From contig OZ023186.1 in the NCBI GenBank assembly GCA_963995505.1, positions 15,011,570 through 15,075,569 of the forward strand: a DNA stretch of 64,000 nucleotides, in the 5' to 3' direction. This document shows positions 21,861-33,495 of the stretch, piece by piece. The first letter of the stretch is position 1. Each line of letters begins with the position of its first letter. Origin of the DNA: Hypericum androsaemum. Lineage: Eukaryota > Streptophyta > Magnoliopsida > Malpighiales > Hypericaceae. The position numbers and the translations under genes are program-made. The notes under the pieces are model-generated. The model searched no databases. It saw only the letters and a list, made by a program, of their open reading frames with translations, and was not told the DNA's origin.

Positions 21861-22704
21861 AAAAAATTATTTGAATAGCACTAAATAGCATTGTACTAGT
21901 GTATTTACTATTTTTTTGTAAAGTAAACTTTTATTAATAATTAATAACAAAGAGAAACACATAATCTCGCAACTGCCAATCTGGTCAAACCGCTAGTGTT
22001 GCAAAATTTAATGTGACAAAAATCGCACCAGAAAAAGAATGTGTTCAATAACAACTACACAAAGTTCTTTTCGCCTCCCATGTTACAATTGATGGTACCT
22101 GTCCCAGAATATTACAAAAACCCATGCACTTGGGATTTTCAGAGCCTAACGGCAATTGTGATAGAAATCAATAAGCCTAAAACAGAACACAAAAACAAAG
22201 CCAGCGCTTTTTACATCTGACTAGCCAAGACACACCAAGCCCAGAAAAACAAAACCAGTCCTCATCTCGGGATCGTTCTTTCATCTTCAACACTAAACGC
22301 TTATGTTTACATTTATGTTTTGCTGTGGGTAAAATATGTGAGAACGTCGAAATGAACTCGAGAACGGGTCCGGAGTGATCGTCCCAAAAGCGATACGAAA
22401 AAAAGGGAGAAAAGATGAAATATGGAAAAAAGAGAAGTGAATAATCATATTAAAGTAGATAGGAGAAATTTATTTGAATTATATAACCAAACTTGAAATA
22501 TGGTAAGTATGTTCCTTTTTTCTTCAAATCTTTTACTCTTCTTTGAGCTTTTAAACTATCGAATTTCACGCATAAATAAGAGACTGTCTAATTCCTCATT
22601 TCGTTTCCTACATTTGTTTTGGTAAGAGCGGTTTTTATTAATAATCTTACGAACACAGAAATAAAAGGTTACACAAACAAAAAGCTGCTCCTTATTTGTT
22701 TTAA

Positions 22705-23901
22705 GGTAAATTGTCTTGTCTCAGGTGTTGGTCATCCTCTCTCGCGAGTCCCTTGATTTATAAAAAAGAATCGCCCATCTCCCGACTTTGGTCTTAGATA
22801 CTCTCGGGTCCCTGTAGCCAAAATATGTCATTTTGTTCGACGAACTCCCCTGAAAAAGACTAAACTGCCCCTCCTATATAAAAACAAAAAATCTCTAATT
22901 CCCTCTCCGTTCTTCTTCCTCTCACTTCATCTTCTTCTTTCCACTTCCCTTTTCTGGATTGTTTCTCCTTAGATCCAAAACCACCAGCTTGGGAAATCCA
23001 TCGCAATAAGCAAAACCAAGTTCCAAGTTTCCATCTTTTTCTTGGTTTGGCCGATCCCCAGATCTGAAACAGCTGCTACATCCTTTTGATTTCCAACAAT
23101 TTATCAAATGGTAAACAGAAGCAAAAAAGAAATCAAAATTAGGTAGATGTCATACTAATTGAACATTCAACTCAAAGGAAGCAATCCTAATTGAACATTC
23201 CAGTTGCCACAAAAACAAAAACACTACAACATTAATAGCTAACCCTAGAACAAGATCCCCAAATCAATCACAAAACCAATGGAAGACCTTGCAATTTTTT
23301 TAGGGTTCCAAGACCTTCCAAGTATGAGTGGGCACGAACCCAGTGGGAGACCTTCCATTTTTTTGGGGTTCCAAGACCCCCAATTGAGAAGGCCCAAAAT
23401 CACAGCGAACGGGCACGACAATTTTGACTGGAGCATTGAGAAGGAAGCAATCCATGTGGTCTTTGAAGCAATTCACTGGGTTTCAGACTCGATTCCACTC
23501 TAAAAACAAAACCAAAACAAAAATTTGTTTCCAATCGACAGTTAATGACGTCGATTGATATGGAGCCAGCCCAACACACAAAATAAGGGTTCCTATTTGG
23601 TTCTGTCTTTAATTAAATTTAATTCTTACTAAGAAAGTTTATGTTTTGGTTGAAGGTGGGAGGTAAGATAAAGTGGGAGGGAGAAGGCGAAGGGGAAGGA
23701 AAGAAATTTTTTTATTTTTTAAGTGAAAGAGGCATTTTTATCTTTTCAAGTGAGAGTTTGGCAAGAAAATGGCATATTCTTGCGACAGGGGACCCAAGAG
23801 TATCTAAAATCAAAGGCGGGGGACGGGCGATTCATTTTTTGAAACCAAGGGACCCACGGAAGAGGGTAACCAAACACCAGGGATAAGAGGGTAATTTACC
23901 C
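22705..23901. mobile_element. TIR element (family 2), duplicate copy
   Basis: Copy of 1929-3125 within the second long repeat. Confidence 0.7.
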
Positions 23902-23905
23902 TTTT

Positions 23906-24666
23906 TTATAAACAAAGGAGCAAAGGGTACTATAACCTTTATTCATCATCAAATGGATAAATCAGTACGACTATATTTAGGAAGATTAACTCCCTTCAAA
24001 TCATCTAAGTACACCATCCAAGCAAGAGCACAAGGGTACATCAAATACAAGGAAGTCCAACGAAATCGTCAAAGCGTGCTTTAAGAGCGCGTCTGCTATG
24101 TGCTTGCCCTCCTGCTAAGTCTTTCGTATGCCAACCTTTAAATCTGGATCAAGCAATGATCTGACTCTATGGTGAGGATTGCCAAAGGTTGATCTCGTAC
24201 GGTATCACGTCTAACACAGAGCATGGCCATAAATGAATCAACCTATACCTGCTAGAGGCCGAGGATGAGTGTTGAGAGCTCTGCAACCAGGGAAATATAG
24301 CTGCTGATGCCCTTCCTGAATTCGCACAGCTAAAGCCCACCAGTGTCAAGTATAACGCCTCTTGCACCTGCAGGGCTCGGATTGTCCATCGAAGCTCCAT
24401 ATGTCTTGAGCTTGACAAAGCCTTGGTCAAGAGGCTAAGATCTCTCGTCGAGGTGGGAGTACGAGTGGGTAATTGTAAAGCTCAACAAACATGGGGTTGG
24501 GAGTGGGCAATTGTCAAGCTCTTGTGTAGATCCATTCGAGATATTGATCTAATCATCTCCCATCCCTACGATCAAAGCTTTGGCTTGTTGATAGGGAATA
24601 TGGGTGGCAATTGTCAATCCAACAGTGAAAGCTCTTGAAGAGGTGGCTAGGAAATAGACGAAACTA
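23906..24666 (-). pseudogene. Retroelement RNase H remnant, copy 2
   Basis: Copy of 3130-3890 in the second long repeat, with the same frame breaks. Confidence 0.45.
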
Positions 24667-24670
24667 TTAG

Positions 24671-25684
24671 GTTATGGAGCCTAAATGTCTATGCGGAAGC
24701 GTTGAAAAGTGACTGGAGACCATGCAAGAAGACCGGCATATGCCAACTCACCTGGCATGTCCTAGGCAAAGTCCGCAGGGAACTGGCGGTCGTCAGCTTG
24801 GTGGCATCAGCTAGTAGCGATAAACATAAATCTTAGGAGAATGATGACTTCGCAGGTGCCAATCGACTAGCAGCCGCCAAGCCCAACCTTAATTATTTTT
24901 GTGTTTAGATTGTTTAGGTATTTCCATCTAGATTAGGATCGATCTTACTATATAAACTCAAATGTACTTATGCATTCGATGTCGTAGAAATAACCAAATT
25001 GTGGAGAAACCTTAGCTTGGTAGCGCCCCAAGATGTAGTCATATTGACAAATTGGGTCACCAAATTTGTTATCTTTCCTTTTTGTTTCGTTTATTTCTGA
25101 TAGGCGGTAAATTAGCTAAGAATTTACCTATCCTAATCAAAAAGTATGGTGGTAAAGTATGGTTCATACTGATAGGGGTAAATTTAGTTATCAGTCTGCC
25201 AAGCCCATACAAATAATATAATGAGTAATTACGTTATTGACACCTAAATCTAGGCAAAATGGTTTGCAGTAGTTGGTTGCACGTCGGGAAAATTACGTAG
25301 GAAATAAAATGAACAAACCAATCAGAAAATCAAACGGTAACTTAATCAATGAAGTCTACCAAGCCCTCGTGTGTTGTTAGAATTCAGTTATAGATTTTAT
25401 TAAGATCTAACTAGTATTTGGAGTTACCGTATGTGACCATCTCCTACTCTCATTATCAAGACAACAAAACTGAATGTCAACCTAATTATAGTTGTGAACC
25501 CATTTCTGCCATGAAACAACTCAAAACATGGGTCTAGCTTATTGATACTCTCCCTAAAAGAACTCCACTTAAATTTGGCTTCTTTTTTTATTTACCAACA
25601 AAACCTATATGCCCGAAATTATTACATTTTTATTAGTATTTTCAAGCACGAAGTTTTCTCATCCAAGAGTATTTTGTTTTCATC
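24671..25684. other. Unassigned region with LTR-like promoter
   Basis: No coding sequence. TACTATATAAACTCAA at 24949 looks like a TATA box and the surrounding sequence resembles an LTR, but no ends were found. Confidence 0.3.
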
Positions 25685-27190
25685 ATGAATTATTTTCCTT
25701 GGTTTAACACTATTTATAGTTTTATCGATATCCTCAAGTTTATTAATTTTCTTACCGCATAAGAGAAATAAGATAATTCGATTGTATATTTTATTTATTT
25801 TTATTTTAGAACACCTTTTAATAACTTATGCTATTTTTACCAATTGGACGATCCATTAATCCAATTACTAGAAGATTTAAAATGGGTCCATTTTTTTATT
25901 TTCACTGGCGATTTGGAATAGACGGGCTCTCAATACGACCAATTTTCTTGACATGATTTATTACAACTTTAGCTACTTTAATAGCATGGCCAGTTACTCG
26001 GAATTCCCCCTTATTCCATTTTATGGTGTTAGCAATTTATAGCGGTCAAATTGAATTCTTTTCGTCGCAAGATCTTTTACTTTTTTATCATGTGGGAATT
26101 AGAATTAATTCTCATTTATCTACTTCTCGCCATGTAGGGGCAAAAGAAGCATCTATATTCAACTACAAAGTTTATTTTGTATACTATAGGAAGCTCAATT
26201 TTTTTATTATTGGAGCTTTTGGTATCGATTTATGTAGGTCCAATAAGGAACCTAAGTGGGAGGTGAATTAGGTTGATAACAATTTTACCAATTTTTTGGC
26301 GCTTAGCCTATTAGCATATACGAGAGTAATGATAGAGATATTTGACAACAAATGTATAGTGATTCAGCTCGGGTCCATTTGAGTCTATGTCCACTCTTCA
26401 ATCATCCTCTCACCTCTTTATTACTCCGAATAAAAATAACAAAACTACACCACAAGTTTTCACGGTTCACTTGCAACCTTACAACCGCTAGCTTTGATGG
26501 ACTACAGCTAGCCAACAATCTTCTAAATTTGCAGGCTATCTACAGACATTTTCAATTGTTATCTTCAGAAATATACTTCTCAGCACTTCACAGAGAAGTC
26601 GAGCAAGTATCCTAAAACAATGGTTTTCTATAACGCTCTTGTCTTAACACGGTGATCTCAGCTTCTCTTTGGATGTGTATGTTTCAGCTATTTACTTGAT
26701 TTTTATCTTTCAATGATTGATCACCACGAGATTTATTTTTTCTTATTTGTCTTTGTCTTTTATTTATAGGATCATGGATCCTTCTTCTTTAGCTTGAACT
26801 TGCACGCCAAGCAAGTTTTTCAAAGTTCTTTTGTCTTCTCCTTTTTTAAACTAATCTAACCAAATTTTGATATGCACTTATTCAAAACTCTATGAGTATC
26901 TTAACTTTATATGGGTCCAATGAACCAACATTCAATTTTAAAACATTAGCCAATCAACCATATCTAGTGGCACTAGAAACTATATTGAATTTCTTATTTT
27001 ATTTGTTGTCAAATCATAGAATACCCGTATATACATGGTTATCAGACATCCATGGAGAAGCACATTATAGTACTTGCATGCTTCTGGCCAGAATCTTATT
27101 AAAAATGGGAGCATATGGATTAGTTTGAATCAATTTAGAATTATGGCCCACATACACTCTCTATTTTCTCCTTGGTTTGTACTAATGATA
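25685..27190 (+). pseudogene. ndhD: Plastid ndhD insert in nuclear DNA, interrupted
   Basis: Translating with frame changes gives plastid NDH subunit NdhD from its start (MNYFPWF) through [16 protein letters not shown], the FIMWELELI region and FILYT; it resumes after an insertion with [11 protein letters not shown] and [18 protein letters not shown]. In chloroplasts this is a proton-pumping subunit of the NDH complex. Here stops and frameshifts abound and about the last 45 percent is missing, so it is an old plastid-to-nucleus transfer. The insertion at 26234-26905 is a solo LTR. A further family F element truncates it on the right. Confidence 0.9.
26234..26905 (-). mobile_element. Solo LTR of family F inside the ndhD insert
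   Basis: Begins GTAGGTCCAATAAGGAACC and shares the GGGAGGTGAATTAGGTTGATA block with other family F copies. TTTAT occurs on both sides (26229-26233 and 26906-26910), and ndhD continues directly across when the insert is removed. One base of uncertainty at each end, because the expected TG/CA overlaps the duplication. Confidence 0.7.
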
Positions 27191-27436
27191 GAAAAATCTG
27201 CTCTGATATCAATTCTAGGTCCAATTGGCAACCTAATAGGGGGTAAATTTAGTTGATAACATTTTTTACGAACTTTCACTAACTACTTTAATCAATTTCA
27301 TAACAAGAAGGGATAGAGAAGTTGTCACCCAATGTATAGTGGTTTGATCAGGTCCACAGGAGTCTGTGTCCACTCTTCAACATTTCTCTCATCTTTTTTA
27401 TTTCTCCAAACAAAAAGGCAAGTGTACAATCAATTT
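27191..27436 (-). repeat. Family F LTR fragment with primer site
   Basis: GCTCTGATATCAATT at about 27200 is the complement of a tRNA-Met primer site, followed by the family F start TAGGTCCAATTGGCAACC. It runs to the truncated end of the gypsy element. A 16-18 bp direct repeat (GAGTATACAAACTGTTA) lies at the junction. Confidence 0.65.
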
Positions 27437-28253
27437 TTAATGAGTATACAAACTGTTATATGGTAAAGGAGTATACAAACTGTTAGGTTGCACGCGAGAT
27501 TTGGCTTGCCGACATGTGACATAGCAACCACAGATTCTCTCCACGTCTTTCTTCATATGCGGCCAATAAAAATACTTCTGCAAAACATGCAAAGTTTTTG
27601 CAACTCCAAAATGCCCCATTAATCCTCTACCATTGTCTTGAACTAATAACTCTCGCATAGAACAATTAGGCACACATAACTCTTTATTTTTTTTGGTATT
27701 CCTCATTAAAGTCTTTATCATCAGCATATAACTCTTTAATATGTTCAAAGCCTAGTAATTTTGCATCAAGAGTAGAAAGTAATGCATACCTGTGAGAAAG
27801 TGCATCAGCAACCACATTCTCCTTACCTTGCTTATATCGGATGACGTACGGGAACGTCTCAATGAACTCCACCCAATGCGCGTGCCTTTTGTTCAGATTG
27901 TGTTGACCCTTCAAATGTTTCAATGATTCATGGTCAGTGTGTATCACGAACTCCTTAGGCCATAGATAGTGTTGCCATATTTCCAAAGCCCGAACCAATG
28001 CATACAACTCCTTGTCATAAGTTTGGTAGTTTAAGGCTGCCCCACTTAATTTTTTGCTAAAGTAAGCAATTGGTCGTCCTTCTTGCATAAGAACAGCGTC
28101 TATACCAACACCTGAAGCATCACATTCAATTTCAAACATTTTAGAAAAGTTAGGTAAAGACAATAAGGGTGCATTTGTCAACTTCTCTTTGATCAGTTGA
28201 AATGCCTTTTCTTGTACTTCTCCCCATCGAAATCCAACATTCTTCTTGATCAA
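27437..28253 (-). pseudogene. Gypsy RNase H and truncated integrase
   Basis: Frame 28253-27684 holds RNase [19 protein letters not shown], a PIAYFSKKL block, [32 protein letters not shown]. Frame 27748-27437 starts the integrase zinc-binding domain: GLMGHFGVAKTLHVLQKYFY and the CxxC pair; the first His of H2C2 appears lost. It ends at LYTPLP before the catalytic core. Confidence 0.9.
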
Positions 28254-28318
28254 CTTCTCTTTGATCAGTTGAAATGCCTTTTCTTGTTCTTCTCCCCATC
28301 GAAATCCAACATTCTCTC
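28185..28318 (+). repeat. 63-bp tandem duplication in gypsy pol
   Basis: TTCTCTTTGATCAGTTGAAA and the following 43 bases occur twice in a row with one or two differences, at the RT/RNase H border. It contributes to the frame break. Confidence 0.9.
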
Positions 28319-29245
28319 TACATTCGCTACACTTTTAGGACTTGGCCACTCTTGGATTGCACGTACCTTCTCTTCGTCAACCTGTATACCTTGAGTACTA
28401 ACAACATATCCCAAGAACACAAGCATGTTTGTGCAAAAAGTACACTTCTTCATATTAGCAAATAATTCACCCTTCCTAAGTGCATCCAAAACAGATTTCA
28501 AATGTACTACATGATCATCTAAGCTTTTGCTATAAATAAGTATATCATCAAAATAGACGACAACAAATCTTCCAATAAATGGACGCAAAACATGATTTAT
28601 GAGTCTCATAAAAGTGGTTGGAGCATTAGACAAACCAAAAGGCATGACCATCCATTCGTATAAACTATATTTTGTTTTAAAGGCAGTTTTCCACTCGTCT
28701 CCTTCTTTCATTCTAATCTGATGATAATCACTTTTCAAATCAATCTTAGAAAACACACAAGATCCATGCAACTCATCCAACATATCATCTAAACGAGGAA
28801 TAGGATGACGATACTTTACCGTTATGTTGTTGATGGCTCGACAATCAACACACATTCTCCATGTTCCATCCTTCTTTGGCACAAGTAAAATTGGCACAAG
28901 TAAAATTAGAACAACACAAGAGCTCATGCTCTCTCTCACGTGCCCTTTCTCCAACAACTCATTTACTTGTCGTTGAAGCTCTTTTGTCTCCTCGGGATTG
29001 CTCCTATAGGCTGGTCAGTTTGGAATTGCTGCACTTGGAACAAAGTCAATTTGATATTTGATTCCCCGTATGGGTGGTAACCCTGGTGGTAGGTCCTCGA
29101 AAAAGACATCAGCAAACTCCTGCAAAAGAGTGACAACAATACTTGGCAAAGAAAGATCCAATTCGTTAGTGGTTAAAAATGCCTCTTTGTACCTAAGTAC
29201 AATCATTGGCTCTTTTGAAAATATTGCTAACTTGATTTCGCTCAC
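28265..29245 (-). pseudogene. Gypsy reverse transcriptase
   Basis: Frame 29245-29015 carries the protease-RT linker (FADVFFEDLPPGLPPIRGI). Frame 28957-28265 has RT blocks: [41 protein letters not shown] and the catalytic YFDDIL near residue 135. A short duplication gives [11 protein letters not shown]. The frame ends after [20 protein letters not shown] where a 63-bp tandem duplication and a deletion interrupt the connection domain. Confidence 0.92.
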
Positions 29246-29766
29246 TCTTGCATATAAACTCTTTTCTTGTCCCCCAAATTTTCTCTCAATGGCCGATTTT
29301 CTTTTTTCTGTTTCACCCTCATTTTTTTGGCTTCTTTTTTACTCTCATTCATTTTCTTTTCATCACTCTCCTTTTGTAATCTGACCTGATCCTCATATAC
29401 TTGTTGTGGTGTCAATGGCACAAGAGTGACTGGTCTTTCGTTGAGTACAAAAGAATATTTTTTTGTGAATCCATCATGCCTTACACGCCTATCAAACTGC
29501 CATGGCCGCCCTAGTAACAAGTGTCCCGCTTGCATTGGCACTACATCACACAACACCTCATTTTCATATTTACCGATCTGGAATGCAACTAACACTTGTT
29601 TGTTCACCCTTATCTCACCACTATCATTCAGCCATTGCAACTTGTACGGCCTAGGATGTTTTAGCATAGGCAGTCCCAACTTCTCCACCATTATTGTGCT
29701 TGCAACATTAGTACAACTACCACCATCAATAATCATACTACATACCTTGTCCTTGATGTAGCACAT
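29242..29766 (-). pseudogene. Gypsy aspartic protease
   Basis: The active-site region reads MIIDGGSCTNVAS, with a DGG triplet usual in this plant lineage. HLLLGRPWQFDRRV marks the flap and C-terminal part. A Lys/Glu-rich linker follows. The frame is open for 174 residues but isolated from gag and RT by stops. Confidence 0.88.
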
Positions 29767-29784
29767 AGTATGAAAGATATTCTC

Positions 29785-30620
29785 TCATTGTACTTCATCA
29801 ACCTCTTTTGCTTGCAAGCCCAATGCTCTCCTTGCCACCAATGTTAATGAACCAGGGGCTGAATACTCCTCCTCAGAAACATCCTCCAACGGTGGCATGT
29901 CATCTTCTTCATCTTCATTATCGATCTCGACCTCTCCATTATCTCGCATCACCATGATATATTTATTTGGACATTGACTTGCAACTGTCCCCTTCCTTGA
30001 CACCTGAAATACTTAATGTCATGATTCCTAGAAGTAGAAGTATCCATCTTACTTTGAGAAGCATGGTTGGTACTCTCTGTTTTATGCTTCGCTTTGGACA
30101 TTTGTGGCTTTTCCATCTTCTTTGCATAATTCAGTTTCCATGTAGAAGAACCGAGATTATGGGTTGCACGTGAATTACTCCTTCTTTTGAGTTGATGTTC
30201 AACCTTGTTGGCCATGTGCACCATGTCTTCTAATTTCACATAATGTTGCATCTCAACTTTGTCTTGAATTTCAGGGTTCAATCCACATAAGAACCTAGCC
30301 ATTGTGGCTTCTCGATCCTCTTCGACATTAGCTCGGATCATAGCCATCTCTATCTCTTTATAATAATCCTCGACACTCTTGCTGCCCTGTTTGAGACCTT
30401 GTAGCTTCTTGTACAACTCACGATAGTAGTGACTTGGTACAAACCGTTTTCTTATCACCGTTTTCATCTCCTCCCAAGTCTCCAATGGGCGCTCTCTATT
30501 ACGCCTCCTACTTGTAATAAGCTGGTCCCACCAAGTTAGAGCATAATCAGAAAACTCAGTTACAGCTAACTTTACCTTCTTTGCTTCCAAATAGTTATTG
30601 CAATCAAAGACAAAATCCAT
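29785..30620 (-). pseudogene. Gypsy gag (retrotransposon gag domain)
   Basis: Frame 30620-29949 has the gag core: WWDQLITSRRRN, WEEMKTVIRKRFVPSHYYRE, LYKKLQGLKQGSKSVEDYY and FLCGLNPEIQDKVE, then a basic region and a zinc knuckle decayed to YFRCQGRGQL. A second frame (30003-29785) continues after the knuckle with TVASQCPNK and an acidic linker. Frameshift between them. Confidence 0.88.
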
Positions 30621-30624
30621 CTTC

Positions 30625-32068
30625 TTCTCCCACTCAAGATAAGCTTCCGGGTCAGATCTTCATTGGAATGACCATGTAATTGTTGTTGAAGGTATCGAAG
30701 CTTTTTCCTTTACTTTTAAATTTTTTGCTCCAGCTTTCTTCGTTGATTCTTCGTGAGAGTCGGTCGATGAGATTCCAAATATTTTGCCCCCAAGTGTGCA
30801 TTCGGCTTTCTTGGTACCTCCTTACGTATAGGCTTCGTATGATAAGTTTGATACCTTTTAGGCCAATCATTCTTTGTGGTTCGTATCTCACATGGTTCCT
30901 TCTTGGACTGCAAAAGTTCCTCATTAGGCACCCAAACCGTGAAGGGTTTGTTTTTTTTCAGAGAACTCCATGCTCGCTTGCTAATTGAGTGAGCACGTCC
31001 CTCTTAACCCACGCGTATTTAGGCCGTCTCTTTCCATTGTTGGCTGATTTTGGCCATGTTCCTCCATCCGTTTCAGCATGTGTGCACCCACCGAAGTGGC
31101 GTGTGAAATGAGGACTCTTCTTGTAATTTGAAATCTTGAACGGTCGAGGTTGAACTGGCATGTTAGGTTGTCGCTTTACTATACACTTGCTTGGTTAAGA
31201 AGGAGTAGAAGACTTGACTTTGTCATCATCTATCTTTTTCACCATTCACACATCTTGCCCCCAAACTGGGACAATTTTGGCTGATGCAGGAGAATATACC
31301 GCAACGTTGTAAAGTTCTTCATGCCCCCTGGTGAGATAGAATTTTCATTGATATTTTGAGGGAAGGCTTGCCCTGCCCCCCCCCCCCCCCCCCCAACCCC
31401 CCTCTCCCTCCCTTTTGGCATCGCTCCTCCTTTTCCTCGAACGCAGGCCTTGCAACTTCGATAGCCGTGGTGCCGGCCAACTATTAACTAGTCATTTGTT
31501 CGATCTCTTGGACTGTCGGGATGAAGTGTTGCACAGATCCGGCCGATTCATGTACAACCGTGTCAATTCTAGTCTCAGAATCGTGGTATTCACAAACTAT
31601 TCGGCCTTCAACTTCACGTACACCGCTTGATACTATCTCCATTGGGTGATTTGATTCAGAATTAGTTTCATGTCTTGCCGTGAATACGGTAATCTCAAGC
31701 ATTCTTTGCAAATTTTGAATTACCTCCTCACTAATGGGAACTTACACTAAGTACTTAAGGTATCCCATTGCTTCGCACAATGCAGTCATGTTCTAGGTTT
31801 CAACATAGTTGCCATAAGGTATTCTAACATGGTGCCTTCTCGTGTATTCAACTTTGTCACGAGAGCCTCAATTACATCAACTAGATAATTAGGTAATTTA
31901 CAACCACCATAATAGTTATAACGAAACTACCTTGAAATAACTTTAGTAGCCTCCTCATTGGACTCTTGATTAGCAACTTCATGGTCATAAATACGGGACA
32001 ACCTTTCCCTCTTGATCATCAAAGACGTCATCCTTTTCAGATTGACTAACCTTTGGTAATTTGGCCAT
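30625..32068 (-). pseudogene. Gypsy leader and gag N-terminal region, broken
   Basis: A reading frame opens MAKLPKVSQSEKDDVFDDQE at 32068 and is soon stopped. Later pieces (EVVSSGVREVEGR-like and a basic stretch) continue through several frames up to the gag body; residues YMVIPMKI and then DPEAYLEWEKKMDF in another frame join it to the next feature. Confidence 0.55.
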
Positions 32069-32543
32069 AATTTTTATAGTACAAACTCTGATTGAAGCGA
32101 TCTTGGTGTCTCTAGAAAGCTGAGAGAAAGATCTTCAATTTTTTAAGAAATAGCTGTCTCATAATTCGGCTGGAAAAAAGACCAAAATGCCCTCCAAAGC
32201 TGACTAGACTTCGCAACCAACTTACAAACTGACCAGTCTGTAGTATTTCGGTCGTAACTTTCTAGTCCAAACTCTGATTGCGGTGTTCTGGGTTTCCACA
32301 TAAAGAGGAAAGACTGATCTTCAATTTTTCATGAAATAAGTTTCTTTAGATTCAACTTAGAAAAGGGCCACAACGCCCTTCAAAATTGGTTGGCCTTGCT
32401 GGACATCCTCGTTCAACACAACCTTTGACCAGTTTCATCCCTTTTGAGGAAGGACTCAAAACCGTACTTGGAGGCTTGTGTTTAGGCATGCGAATCTCTC
32501 TTCTCACATACCCTCCTTAGTCCTACCGAGCGTACCAAAAATA

Positions 32544-33265
32544 TGTTGTGGGTAAAAACTTAGACAGAATGTCATAACAAACTTCAGAATGGGTTTCGAG
32601 TGGTCGTCCTTACAGTAATTCAAACGAAAAAGTAAGGATGGAAGAAATATGAGAGAGAGGATAGAAAATATAAATTCGAATTGGTTGAGGAGAAAAGAAT
32701 CAGTGAAGAAGCAAGAACATTATTTAGAATAAAGGGGGAGGGGAAAAAGGATTAACAATAAAAAGATAAAAGCAATGAAACTAAAGAGGTTTGATGTATG
32801 GTTTCATGGTTTTCCTTCAAGCATATGCCAAGCTCTTATTATATAGGAAGAGACTCCTAGCCTAGCTCCGGCTTAGAATATAAAAACTTAGATTAATACA
32901 AGAAAATCTAACATACAAAAACTCAATATAGGAAGACCTAATAGAGAAAACCCCAATATAGGAAAACTTTAAACAGCCCTGGCCTACTTTGTAAGTTGCA
33001 CTTCCAGCTCATCGCCTCCTCTTCTCCCAACTAAGTCATGAAAGATCATCATCCGCACTTGTGCCCACACTCCTGAAACTTCCAACCTAATTTTGACCAT
33101 TTTTTATAGTGAATATGCAAAAGTTATAAACTAAAAAGTTGTAGATCTATGTCTTACCTTTTTATAGCTTTTAGAATCGTATCAATTGAATACTCCAGTA
33201 GAAAGTTACGATTGTCTTACCGAGATAAGGTTGACAAATTTATGAATTAATTTTTCGATCCAACA
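32544..33265 (-). repeat. Gypsy 5' LTR
   Basis: On the minus strand it starts TGTTGGATCGAAAAATT and ends TACCCACAACA. The sequence after its end (TTTTTGGTACGCTCGGTAGG) is where a primer site would be, but I could not assign a tRNA. It aligns with LTR B (10406-12238) and the scrap at 1555-1690. The outer flank shows no match to give a target duplication, as expected after loss of the other end. Confidence 0.75.
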
Positions 33266-33495
33266 CAAGACAAGCTAGAAATGATGTCGTTTCTAGCTTC
33301 AGAGTCATTTTTGGCTCTCGAGCCTCTTGCGCAAAAAAAAGTGCAACGTCAGGACTTGTCTGATCGTTTACAGAGTTCATGATCATAGCACAAAATTTGT
33401 GAAACCACAAGTACCATTTTTGTACTTTTTTCGTAAATAGAATTGTAAAATGTCTACTTTCGTTGAATCGAAAGAATATGATAATAACATTTTTT

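Larger units (their letters stand above)
20777..24670 (+). repeat. Long direct repeat, copy 2
   Basis: Second copy of the 3.9-kb repeat. Here the left side is continuous with the whole hAT-like element at 20073-20943, so the true repeat may begin further left if the sequence before the window matches. Right of 24670 the sequence is unrelated to that following copy 1. All sub-elements of copy 1 are present at +20,776. Confidence 0.93.
27437..33265 (-). mobile_element. Decayed Ty3/gypsy retrotransposon with 5' LTR
   Basis: Minus-strand order: 5' LTR (33265-32544), a leader, gag, protease, reverse transcriptase, RNase H, and the zinc-binding start of integrase. Integrase core, any chromodomain and the 3' LTR are absent. 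gag-pol is broken by stops, frameshifts and small tandem duplications. It belongs to the plant gypsy group with an IIDGGSCTNVAS protease site. A run of 18 C lies at 31377-31394. Confidence 0.9.

Noticed and set aside
1..24670. The 3.9-kb repeats as LTRs of one giant retrotransposon
   Set aside because: No TG/CA ends, the repeat starts within a hAT-like element, the interior has no coherent retroelement of either strand, and the right border is a 5S gene.
25685..27190. Functional ndhD or plastid-derived contig
   Set aside because: Stops, frameshifts, missing 3' end and an LTR insertion, with nuclear transposons on both sides.
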